Positions 1 through 5,983 of a stretch of 9,245 nucleotides of DNA are shown in pieces. Below the pieces are notes generated by a model. The model had not been told where the DNA came from. It saw only the letters and a program-made list of their open reading frames with translations, and did not search any database. Position 1 is the first letter of the stretch; each line of letters starts with the position of its first letter. Source of the stretch: 2-02-FULL-55-14 sp964473365 (GTDB lineage: Bacteria > Bacteroidota > Ignavibacteria > UBA10030); assembly GCA_964473365.1 (NCBI GenBank), contig CAYYOV010000072.1, positions 1-9,245 of the forward strand. Direction: 5' to 3'. The translations under genes and the position numbers were made by a program.

Positions 1-390
1 GATTATCTGACGAAGCCGTTCGGGGTGCGCGAGCTTCTTGCCCGCGTGAAAGCGCTCCTCCGCCGTGGTCGACCGGACGCTGCTGAAATGCGCGAGGCAT
101 CGTTCGGCGAGGTGTATCTGGATTTCGTCAAGATGGAGGCCCGAAAGGGAAAAAAGACCCTCCGGATGACGGCAAAGGAATTCCAATTGCTCCGCTACTT
201 CCTCCAACACGAGGGAGAGGTGGTCTCCCGGGCTACGCTGCTTGACGACGTCTGGGGATACGAAGCAACCCCGACCACCCGCACCGTCGACACGTTCATC
301 CTGAACCTCCGCAAGAAGATCGAGTCCGATCCTGCAAAACCGAAACATCTCCTGACTGTCCATACGGCCGGTTACAAGTTCAAGCGTTGA
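1..390 (+). CDS. OmpR/PhoB-family response regulator, C-terminal part (5' end outside window)
   Basis: The reading frame is open from base 1, so the gene begins upstream. The first residues, DYLTKPF, are the end of a receiver domain: the K of KPF is the conserved lysine near the phosphoryl-aspartate pocket. Receiver helix 5 (ELLARVKALLRR) and a short linker follow. Then comes a winged-helix DNA-binding domain of the Trans_reg_C type, with the typical segments TAKEFQLLRYFLQ, SRATLLDDVWGY, RTVDTFILNLRKKIE and the terminal wing TVHTAGYKFKR. In this family, phosphorylation by a partner histidine kinase promotes dimeric DNA binding and transcription control. The phospho-acceptor Asp lies outside the window and no kinase gene is seen here, since the next gene is a peptidase. 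Family assignment is secure; the regulated genes cannot be told from the sequence. Confidence 0.95.
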   Translation, partial: DYLTKPFGVRELLARVKALLRRGRPDAAEMREASFGEVYLDFVKMEARKGKKTLRMTAKEFQLLRYFLQHEGEVVSRATLLDDVWGYEATPTTRTVDTFILNLRKKIESDPAKPKHLLTVHTAGYKFKR

Positions 391-504
391 TCGCTTGGTC
401 CGCATCAGCCGTTGCTTTGCTCTCCTGTCGTCCTGCGGCGTCCTGCTGGACGTTCGGCCAATTTCTACGATATTCGGGTACCCGTTGCCCCTTCCTGCTC
501 AACC

Positions 505-508
505 GGAG
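505..508 (+). promoter_or_regulatory. Shine-Dalgarno site deciding the S9 peptidase start
   Basis: GGAG at 505-508 sits 8 nt before the ATG at 517. A second GGAG at 511-514 is too close (2 nt) to serve that codon. This site, plus a signal peptide beginning exactly at 517, favours the ATG over the longer in-frame TTG start at 412. Confidence 0.6.
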
Positions 509-516
509 TCGGAGCT

Positions 517-2874
517 ATGCGCTACATATTCTCGTTGATCGTGGTCTGTCTTCTGATCCCCGTACGCCTCCACACCCAGCCCACACGCGGCTGGTTGACC
601 GTCGACACCATCATGCGCGACCCGGCGTGGATGGGAACGTCGCCCAAGCAGGTCTTCTGGTCAGAGGACAGCCGATGGGTCTACTTCACGTGGCGCCAGG
701 GCGAAGACAAAGGTGATTCGTTGTACAAGGTCGCATCGACCGGCGGCACGCCCGAACGCGTCTCGCTCGAAGAGCGCCGGACGATGCCCGAACAGCGAGG
801 AGACTGGACGCGCGATCGGAAACGCAAGGTCTACCAGAAGGATGGAGACATTTTCCTTTACGACCTCCGGACAAATAGCTCGCGGCCGCTGATGCGAACG
901 GCCGAAGGCGAGTTCGATCCACGCTTCACATCGGACGCAGACGGTGTCACGTTTGTCCGGAACGGAAACGTGTTCCGCCGGGATCTCTCCTCCGGGCTGG
1001 AAACGCAGCTGACGGATCTGCGTAGCAGCTCGGCGCCGAAGGAATCGCCGAAGAACGCACAACAGGCGATGCTGGAACGTGAGGCGATCCGGCTCTCGAC
1101 CGTTCTGCAAAAGCGCCGGAATGACCGGGATGCGGCCAAAGCACTGCGCGAAGCCCTCGCAGCGAAGAGCCTGAAGGCGCAGTACCTCGGCCAGCGGAGC
1201 GCGTCTCAGTTTGACCTCTCCCCAGACGGGCGACACGTGACCTTTGTGGCAGCGGAGCGCCCGTCCGGATTGAAGACCGCGAACGTTCCTGCCTATGTCA
1301 CCGAATCGGGCTACACCGAAGAAATTCCCGCGCGGACCAAGGTTGGAGATAGTCAGTCCACGTATGAATTGATGGTGCTCGATCTCGTTCGCGACACGCT
1401 GATCGCCGTTCGACCCGATTCACTTCCGGGCATCTTGAAACCCCCTCCCGACACGGCGAAGAGCAGGAAGCCGACTCCACGATCGGTGTTCTATACACGT
1501 CCCGTCTGGTCGGATGATGGACAACACGCTCTCACTCAGGTCTTTTCGCAGGACAACAAGGATCGATGGATCGTTCTGCTGGACGTCGAGCGGGCTGCGT
1601 TCTCGGCGGTCCTGGATCATCAGCGAGACACGGCATGGATCGGGGGACCGGGGATCGGGGCCTACGGGGGAACGGTGGGATTCTTGCCGGATGGCAACGT
1701 GTGGTTCCAATCAGAAGCGGACGGATGGAGCCACGTGTACACGGTAGGTCTTGATGGAAAAGGCAAAAGGCAAATTACAAAGGGCAATTTTGAGGTCTAT
1801 GAACCACGACTTTCGCGTCATAAGAAGCTCTGGTGGTTCACGTCGAACGAACAGCATTTCGGCGAGAGGCACTTCTATTCCATGCCCGTGGCCGGAGGGA
1901 AGCGCACGAAGATCACGACGATGGAGGGTCAGAACGAAGCCTTCGTCTCCCCCGACGAGAAGCGGATCGCTCTCTATTACGAGTTCAGCAATCGTCCGCC
2001 GGAGCTGTATCTCATGGACAATGCTCCGGGAGCACGGGCCGTGCGCGTCACCGATTCACCGTCGGCGGAATTTCGCGCATACGATTGGCGTGCGCCCGTC
2101 TTGACGACGTTCAAGGCCCGCGACGGCGCCGACGTGCCGGTGCGTCTGTACAAGCCCGAGCGCGCAAATGGCGCGGCGGTCGTCTTTGTGCATGGCGCCG
2201 GCTATCTGCAGAACGCGCACAAGGGGTGGAGCAGCTACTTCCGGGAATATATGTTCCACAACCTGCTCGCCGACAAGGGATATACGGTCATCGACATGGA
2301 TTATCGCGCCAGCGCCGGCTTGGGACGGGACTGGCGGACTGCCATCTATCGGTTCATGGGAGGGAAAGACCTGGAGGACAACGTCGACGGTGCCCGCTGG
2401 CTGGTGAACGAACACGGCATCGACCCGGAGCGCATCGGCATCTACGGCGGTTCGTACGGCGGGTTCATCACGCTCATGGGGATGTTCACGACCCCGGGCG
2501 TCTTCGCGGCCGGAGCGGCCCTGCGCCCCGTCACGGACTGGGCGCACTACAACCACGGCTACACATCGGACATCCTGAACATCCCGCAGGAGGATTCCGT
2601 CGCCTACCGTCGTTCATCCCCCATCTACCACGCCGAAGGGCTCCGGGGGGCGCTACTCATCTGTCACGGTATGGTGGACATCAATGTGCATTACCAGGAT
2701 GCCGTCCGGCTTGCGCAGCGGCTGATCGAATTGAAGAAAGACAATTGGGAGCTCGCGTCCTACCCTGTCGAAGACCACGGATTCGTAGAGCCGACCAGCT
2801 GGAGGGATGAATACAGCAGGATCCTGCGGCTTTTCGAACAGAATCTTGGAGAAGGACGAGAAGATAGGAGGTAG
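517..2874 (+). CDS. Secreted S9-family (DPP-IV/prolyl oligopeptidase-like) serine peptidase
   Basis: 785 aa from the ATG at 517. The N-terminus (MRYIFSLIVVCLLIPVRLH) is a Sec signal peptide, so the enzyme probably acts in the periplasm or outside. Residues of about 30-530 carry beta-propeller blades with WD40-like/PD40 motifs (WSEDSRWVYFTW; FDLSPDGRHVTFVA; EADGWSHVYTVGLDG). Residues of about 540-785 form the alpha/beta-hydrolase domain. The nucleophile is S646 in GGSYGG, with D721 (HGMVDINVH) and H754 (VEDHGFVEP) completing the triad in family order and spacing. The family removes dipeptides or short peptides from oligopeptides, often after proline. The DPP-IV double-glutamate signature (a YEEE-type motif) is not seen, so dipeptidyl specificity is not established. 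A charged, helix-rich insert at about 176-224 interrupts the propeller; I recall similar inserts in bacterial S9 relatives. It lies 126 bp after the response regulator, same strand. Probably a peptide-scavenging enzyme. Confidence 0.93.
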   Translation: MRYIFSLIVVCLLIPVRLHTQPTRGWLTVDTIMRDPAWMGTSPKQVFWSEDSRWVYFTWRQGEDKGDSLYKVASTGGTPERVSLEERRTMPEQRGDWTRDRKRKVYQKDGDIFLYDLRTNSSRPLMRTAEGEFDPRFTSDADGVTFVRNGNVFRRDLSSGLETQLTDLRSSSAPKESPKNAQQAMLEREAIRLSTVLQKRRNDRDAAKALREALAAKSLKAQYLGQRSASQFDLSPDGRHVTFVAAERPSGLKTANVPAYVTESGYTEEIPARTKVGDSQSTYELMVLDLVRDTLIAVRPDSLPGILKPPPDTAKSRKPTPRSVFYTRPVWSDDGQHALTQVFSQDNKDRWIVLLDVERAAFSAVLDHQRDTAWIGGPGIGAYGGTVGFLPDGNVWFQSEADGWSHVYTVGLDGKGKRQITKGNFEVYEPRLSRHKKLWWFTSNEQHFGERHFYSMPVAGGKRTKITTMEGQNEAFVSPDEKRIALYYEFSNRPPELYLMDNAPGARAVRVTDSPSAEFRAYDWRAPVLTTFKARDGADVPVRLYKPERANGAAVVFVHGAGYLQNAHKGWSSYFREYMFHNLLADKGYTVIDMDYRASAGLGRDWRTAIYRFMGGKDLEDNVDGARWLVNEHGIDPERIGIYGGSYGGFITLMGMFTTPGVFAAGAALRPVTDWAHYNHGYTSDILNIPQEDSVAYRRSSPIYHAEGLRGALLICHGMVDINVHYQDAVRLAQRLIELKKDNWELASYPVEDHGFVEPTSWRDEYSRILRLFEQNLGEGREDRR

Positions 2875-2891
2875 GAGAAAGGAGAGAGGAG
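2864..2891 (+). repeat. Four tandem 7-bp units (NNAGGAG) overlapping the S9 stop codon
   Basis: Four head-to-tail heptamers at 2864-2870, 2871-2877, 2878-2884 and 2885-2891 have the form NNAGGAG, with NN being AT, GT, AA and AG. The S9 stop codon (TAG, 2872-2874) lies inside the second unit. From 2873 to 2896 the + strand is purine only (24 nt). The last residues of the peptidase (EGREDRR) are encoded by the start of this purine-rich tract. Confidence 0.8.
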
Positions 2892-2927
2892 AAAGACTTT
2901 ACCTCGAGATCCGCTGAGAGAACACAG

Positions 2928-2967
2928 AGGTCCACAGAGAGCCAGGAGATCGGTTCTCTGTGGACCT
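2928..2967. repeat. 13-bp perfect inverted repeat between convergent genes
   Basis: AGGTCCACAGAGA at 2928-2940 is the exact reverse complement of 2955-2967, with a 14-nt loop. The left arm carries two CACAGAG copies 10 bp apart (2923 and 2933). It lies between the convergent ends of the S9 peptidase (stop 2874) and the porin-cytochrome (stop 3005), so it could terminate or stabilise both transcripts. There is no good T-run on either side, so it is not a standard intrinsic terminator. From memory, CACAGAG/CTCTGTG-rich hairpins recur between genes in many environmental genomes, so an interspersed REP-like element is equally possible. Confidence 0.7.
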
Positions 2968-2982
2968 TCGCCTATTTCCCCG

Positions 2983-3001
2983 TAAAACCCTGTGGTGGGT
3001 T
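2983..3001 (-). terminator. Weak intrinsic terminator candidate after the porin-cytochrome
   Basis: On the - strand, 4 nt after the stop codon at 3005-3007, AACCC and GGGTT form a 5-bp stem with a 6-nt loop (2986-3001), running into four T residues then A. The position is right for the end of the two-cytochrome transcript, but the stem is short and the T-run is poor. Confidence 0.35.
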
Positions 3002-3004
3002 CCG

Positions 3005-4165
3005 TCAGAATGCTGCGACGATCCCGGCCGTCAGCTTGTTCGCAGTATTCTCCAGGTCCATGGTGTATTCGGCCATGAGCCGAAGGTTCCGGGCGAGCAG
3101 ATAGCCGCCGGTCAGCGTTGCGCTGCGGACCTCGAGCCCTGCCAGGTCTGACGTGACGTGATTATAGAGCCCTCCGACATACCACCGGCTGCGGTCCCCT
3201 TCCGGCATATACAGCAGCTCTGCGAACCCGCCGTCGGTCGTAGCCTCGTCCCGTCCCGGCAGGAAGTACGGATGGTCGTCGATCCGGCGCATGATCTGTA
3301 CATTGAGTTCGAACGAAGCCAGCGAGATGCTCAGGTCGGGTCCGCCCATTTTGATGTCGTTCTGCACGCCGTAGAGCTTTTCCGATCCTGCATAGCCGAA
3401 GACCCCAAGGCGCACGTGCTCCCCGACGTCCTGCGACACCCGGAGCATGACGTTCTTCAGCAGGTCTCGGTCGAAGTTCTTCGCGGCATCCGCCGGACCG
3501 ATGCCGTTGCCGTTCAGCACTTCTACCACGACGTCCGTCCCCGTCTTGAATGCGTAGCTGAGGATCATGCCGCGGTCATAGGTCAGGTCCGTCTCCGACA
3601 ATCCAGGCCTCACACCGTAGATCTCGTAGTCCTCGAAGAACAATCGTAGCTCTCGCTTGAAGAGCGGGTCGGACGACTGGAATTGGCCGACCGTGACGTC
3701 CAGTTCCGAACCGAACGCATTATTGAAGAAGACGAACGCGTCTTCGAGGCCCGCCACCTCTCCACGCTCTCCCATAAAGAAGTAGAAGTAGTACGAGACA
3801 TCCTTCGCGATCTGGCCGCCGGACAGCAGTTTGATTCCATAGGGGCTCTGAAGGTCCGTTCGCTTGGAGGTTTGCGGCAGCCACCGGCCGAATGCCTCGA
3901 ACCGAACGGCCAACGGGAACTCTCTCATTAACATGAGCAGGTCGTCGCCGGTTTCTCGCGCGTAGCGGGGCGGTTCCTGGCCGACCAACTGGAACCCGTT
4001 CGCCGAAAAGTCCTCCCCGAACGGCTTGAGTTTGGGGAATGGCGCATGACATGTCGTACAGGTCATGTCGTATTTTCGTGCGAAGGCAGGAATGGCGATC
4101 GCATCAGCGGCCATCAATGCGGAGGCCAGGAGGAGGCTTATGAAGATCGATGAGGGGCGGTTCAT
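3005..4165 (-). CDS. Single-heme cytochrome c fused to outer-membrane beta-barrel (Cyc2-like porin-cytochrome)
   Basis: 386 aa. The ATG at 4165 is preceded by a strong AAGGAG site (4171-4176, 5-nt spacer). A signal peptide (about residues 1-24, ending ADA-IA) is followed at once by one heme-binding motif, CTTCH (C36, C39, H40), in the context IPAFARKYDMTCTTCH...PKLKPFGEDF...NGF. The remaining ~320 residues alternate polar and hydrophobic positions with many aromatics (e.g. VSYYFYFF, DAFVFFNN, SRWYVGGLYNHV) and end in phenylalanine (AGIVAAF), as outer-membrane barrels recognised by BamA often do. A short N-terminal monoheme domain joined to a barrel is the architecture of Cyc2, which passes electrons across the outer membrane during Fe(II) oxidation. 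That role is inferred here; direction and substrate are unknown. It lies downstream of a multiheme cytochrome gene on the same strand, a likely partner. A barrel with a structural or sensory heme is the alternative. Confidence 0.8.
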   Translation of the reverse strand: MNRPSSIFISLLLASALMAADAIAIPAFARKYDMTCTTCHAPFPKLKPFGEDFSANGFQLVGQEPPRYARETGDDLLMLMREFPLAVRFEAFGRWLPQTSKRTDLQSPYGIKLLSGGQIAKDVSYYFYFFMGERGEVAGLEDAFVFFNNAFGSELDVTVGQFQSSDPLFKRELRLFFEDYEIYGVRPGLSETDLTYDRGMILSYAFKTGTDVVVEVLNGNGIGPADAAKNFDRDLLKNVMLRVSQDVGEHVRLGVFGYAGSEKLYGVQNDIKMGGPDLSISLASFELNVQIMRRIDDHPYFLPGRDEATTDGGFAELLYMPEGDRSRWYVGGLYNHVTSDLAGLEVRSATLTGGYLLARNLRLMAEYTMDLENTANKLTAGIVAAF

Positions 4166-4182
4166 GTGAGCTCCTTAGGAAG

Positions 4183-4346
4183 AACGTTCCAAACATTCAA
4201 ATGTCCAAACGCCAGGCAAACATCCACACCACCAAACGTTCAAACCGCCGAAGACCGTTGACCTGAAAGGTCGGCGAGGTCTCTTTGTAGCTTTCGCCGT
4301 CTGGAGGTTTGTCTGGATGTTTTGATGTTTGGACGATTGGAACGTT
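4183..4346. repeat. 164-bp nested imperfect inverted repeat made of CCAAAC-type units
   Basis: The element begins with AACGTTCCAA (4183-4192) and ends with its exact reverse complement (4337-4346). Three further matched pairs are nested inside in order: TCCAAAC 4204-4210 with 4327-4333, AAACATCCA 4218-4226 with 4314-4322, and CAAACC 4241-4246 with 4306-4311. A small hairpin, GACCT-GAA-AGGTC (4260-4272), lies near the centre. Each arm is a degenerate run of roughly 8-10-nt units resembling TTCCAAACR. It fills almost the whole gap between the two cytochrome genes, ending just before the stop of the upstream gene (4350-4352) and about 6 nt before the ribosome-binding site of the downstream gene. 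No target-site duplication and no coding capacity were seen. Confidence 0.75.
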
Positions 4347-4349
4347 TGG

Positions 4350-5699
4350 CTATGGAAGTATCATGATGTCTGTCTGGTGCCGATTGACCTCAACCACCTC
4401 CGCCTCCTCCTTCGGCACACCGAGGAATTCCACGATCGGCATCGGCAACTTCTGATAGTTCAGGACGGCCGTGAAGATCATCGGACCCGGAGCTGCTGTG
4501 TTCGGGATGGTCCAGGTGTACGTCTCCATCTTCGTCTCACGCGGACCGAACCGATAGTCGGGGCCCTGCGAGGCCGTATTCCATTGCATGATCGTCATCC
4601 GTCCCTGAGGATCCAAATACGGCAACCGGAAGATGCGGTCACCCACCGGGACGCCGTCGCGCTGAATGCCGGGGAAATCGGGCTTGTTCAGCGGAACACC
4701 CATGTCCTGATACGCCAACGTGTTCGCTGCGATCGTGAAGTCCTCACCGTCGAATCCCTTTCGATCGACGGGGAGATGATGCACGGTTCCTTTCGCGTCG
4801 GTCGCTTCAACGTGCAGCCACACGAGCCGCTCTTCCGCCGAACCTGTAGGGAACTTGTGTCCCGTCTTCTGGTTGAACAGGGCCACTGTCAGCTTTACGC
4901 GCTCCCCGGGCTCTGCTTCGCGGATGTTGGGATGGATGCGCACTTCGATCGTGCCACGCACTTTGCCGTTGTCATGGGCACCGTGGAACAGATGTTGGGC
5001 CACGTCGGGAAGGTCCTGTGCCATCGTGGCATTCCGTCCCGGCGCATACGTCATGTGACACTGCTGGCAGGGAACTCCCTCCCTCGCGTACGGACCTTCC
5101 TTCCACTCCAGGTGCGTGGACTTCACCCAAACACCGTACGGGTCTTTCTCGTTGTGACATACGCCGCAGAAATCCGCTGATCGAATGAACTCCGACTTGC
5201 GGGTCTCGTGCGCCGGTGAGACGAGTCCTTCACGCGGACCGTATTTCACGCGGCCGGGTTCGGAATAGAAATTGAAATTGTAGGGCGTGTCGCCTTCAAA
5301 TCCGGTGGCCGTGTGGCATACGTCGCACGACACGGCTTCGTTGGCCCGTGAGTTCTTTTCCGGCCGCGGTGGGGGAACATCACCCGCCCGGAAGGCCATT
5401 GGCGTGTGGCAACCGTTACAGCCGGCTTTGACACCCGCGACCTTCGGGTCCTTCTCCGCGTGGGGTACGGCCAGGTTGAAGTATTCGATCTCGTCCCAGT
5501 GGTGCGTGTAGGCTTTCGACATCATCGCCTGCTGCCACTGCTGGTAGAAATCTACGTGACACGACGAGCCACAGGCAGCCGGGGGTTCATACTGATCATA
5601 GGTGCGTGTTCCGAGCGATGCATCGCCGGCAGGTTGACCCTGCGCGACCAGCGTCGTCGAAGCACATGCGAGGGCGGCAAGAACGAGGCGTGGGTTCAT
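4350..5699 (-). CDS. Periplasmic multiheme c-type cytochrome (c554-like N-terminus, C-terminal beta domain)
   Basis: 449 aa from the ATG at 5699. Residues 1-20 (MNPRLVLAALACASTTLVAQ) are a Sec signal peptide. Four canonical heme sites follow: CNGCH (C94-H98), CDVCH (C125-H129), CGVCH (C178-H182) and CQQCH (C211-H215). An unusual CX3CH, CGSSCH (C43-H48), comes before them where a c554-type domain would have its first heme (context CHVDFYQQW). Nearby histidines (YTHHW) could be axial ligands. From about residue 245 on there are no hemes; a predicted beta-sandwich carries the GHKFPTGS signature I recall from the tails of other multiheme cytochromes. It probably shuttles electrons in the periplasm. 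The downstream porin-cytochrome on the same strand suggests delivery to or from the outer membrane. No oxidoreductase active site was recognised, so a catalytic role (e.g. N or S compounds) cannot be assigned. Confidence 0.87.
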   Translation of the reverse strand: MNPRLVLAALACASTTLVAQGQPAGDASLGTRTYDQYEPPAACGSSCHVDFYQQWQQAMMSKAYTHHWDEIEYFNLAVPHAEKDPKVAGVKAGCNGCHTPMAFRAGDVPPPRPEKNSRANEAVSCDVCHTATGFEGDTPYNFNFYSEPGRVKYGPREGLVSPAHETRKSEFIRSADFCGVCHNEKDPYGVWVKSTHLEWKEGPYAREGVPCQQCHMTYAPGRNATMAQDLPDVAQHLFHGAHDNGKVRGTIEVRIHPNIREAEPGERVKLTVALFNQKTGHKFPTGSAEERLVWLHVEATDAKGTVHHLPVDRKGFDGEDFTIAANTLAYQDMGVPLNKPDFPGIQRDGVPVGDRIFRLPYLDPQGRMTIMQWNTASQGPDYRFGPRETKMETYTWTIPNTAAPGPMIFTAVLNYQKLPMPIVEFLGVPKEEAEVVEVNRHQTDIMILP

Positions 5700-5705
5700 G
5701 GAACG

Positions 5706-5710
5706 CTCCC
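5706..5710 (-). promoter_or_regulatory. Shine-Dalgarno site deciding the multiheme cytochrome start
   Basis: On the - strand GGGAG (5706-5710) lies 6 nt before the ATG at 5699. An in-frame start at 5747 would add 16 polar, basic residues in front of the signal peptide, so 5699 is preferred. Confidence 0.6.
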
Positions 5711-5749
5711 GAGAGTGCGCACTTCGGTGGGAAATAGCCTTTGACAACA

Positions 5750-5787
5750 GACCGGTCAGAGCAAATGAAGTGCCATTCTCAAGAATG
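5750..5787. promoter_or_regulatory. Two short palindromes upstream of the cytochrome gene, possible operators
   Basis: GACCGGTC (5750-5757) is a perfect 8-bp palindrome. CATTCT-CA-AGAATG (5774-5787) is a 6+6 dyad with a 2-bp spacer. Both lie 50-90 bp upstream of the multiheme cytochrome start, in the region shared with the divergent HEAT-like/katG genes, where a dimeric regulator could bind. No clear -10/-35 pair could be fixed, and the binding protein is unknown. Confidence 0.35.
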
Positions 5788-5844
5788 CGACGATGGCAGA
5801 TCTTCCCTCCGATTGGCCGCTCGTGGATGATTCCGACGATCAGG

Positions 5845-5891
5845 GATGAAGGTTTCCCATGAGCTTTTCAGGAATTGGGAAGGCCTTCATC
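5845..5891. promoter_or_regulatory. 14-bp interrupted dyad in the divergent intergenic region
   Basis: GATGAAGG (5845-5852) pairs with CCTTCATC (5884-5891). Inside it TTCCCA (5854-5859) pairs with TGGGAA (5876-5881), leaving a 16-nt loop and a small internal mismatch. The right arm also contains a perfect 10-bp palindrome, GAAGGCCTTC (5879-5888). It is about 90 bp upstream of the HEAT-like gene start. It could be a 5'-leader hairpin or an operator; no T-run makes it a convincing terminator. The rest of 5700-5983 holds no gene I can support. Confidence 0.4.
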
Positions 5892-5983
5892 GCAACTGGG
5901 AATCAATTCACCTGCGGCGAACAGTGTAATGTCGTTTTGTGCCTTTGAGCACTCCTGTGCATCTTGCACCGTCCGCGGAACAG

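Noticed and set aside
439..452. Terminator hairpin after the response regulator (CGTCC-TGCT-GGACG)
   Set aside because: The stem is only 5 bp, there is no T-run, and it is about 50 nt past the stop, so it is too weak to call.
412..516. 35-residue N-terminal extension of the S9 peptidase from a TTG start
   Set aside because: It would bury the signal peptide, has no ribosome-binding site, and the ATG at 517 has GGAG at a good distance.
1833..2810. 325-codon open frame on the + strand inside the peptidase gene
   Set aside because: It is Arg/Gly/His-rich out-of-frame translation of GC-rich coding DNA. The overlapping frame has the full S9 catalytic triad.
4183..4346. CRISPR array in the CCAAAC repeats
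   Set aside because: Units are 8-10 nt, degenerate and arranged as inverted arms; there are no constant repeats with unique spacers and no cas genes.
4329..5180. 283-codon + strand frame opposite the multiheme cytochrome
   Set aside because: It is antisense to a gene with several heme motifs, has no recognisable domain, and has biased His/Arg composition typical of a shadow frame.
5741..5769. Sigma-70 promoter starting with TTGACA
   Set aside because: The -35 match is perfect, but the hexamer 17 nt downstream (AATGAA) is a poor -10 and lies over 200 bp from the + strand start.
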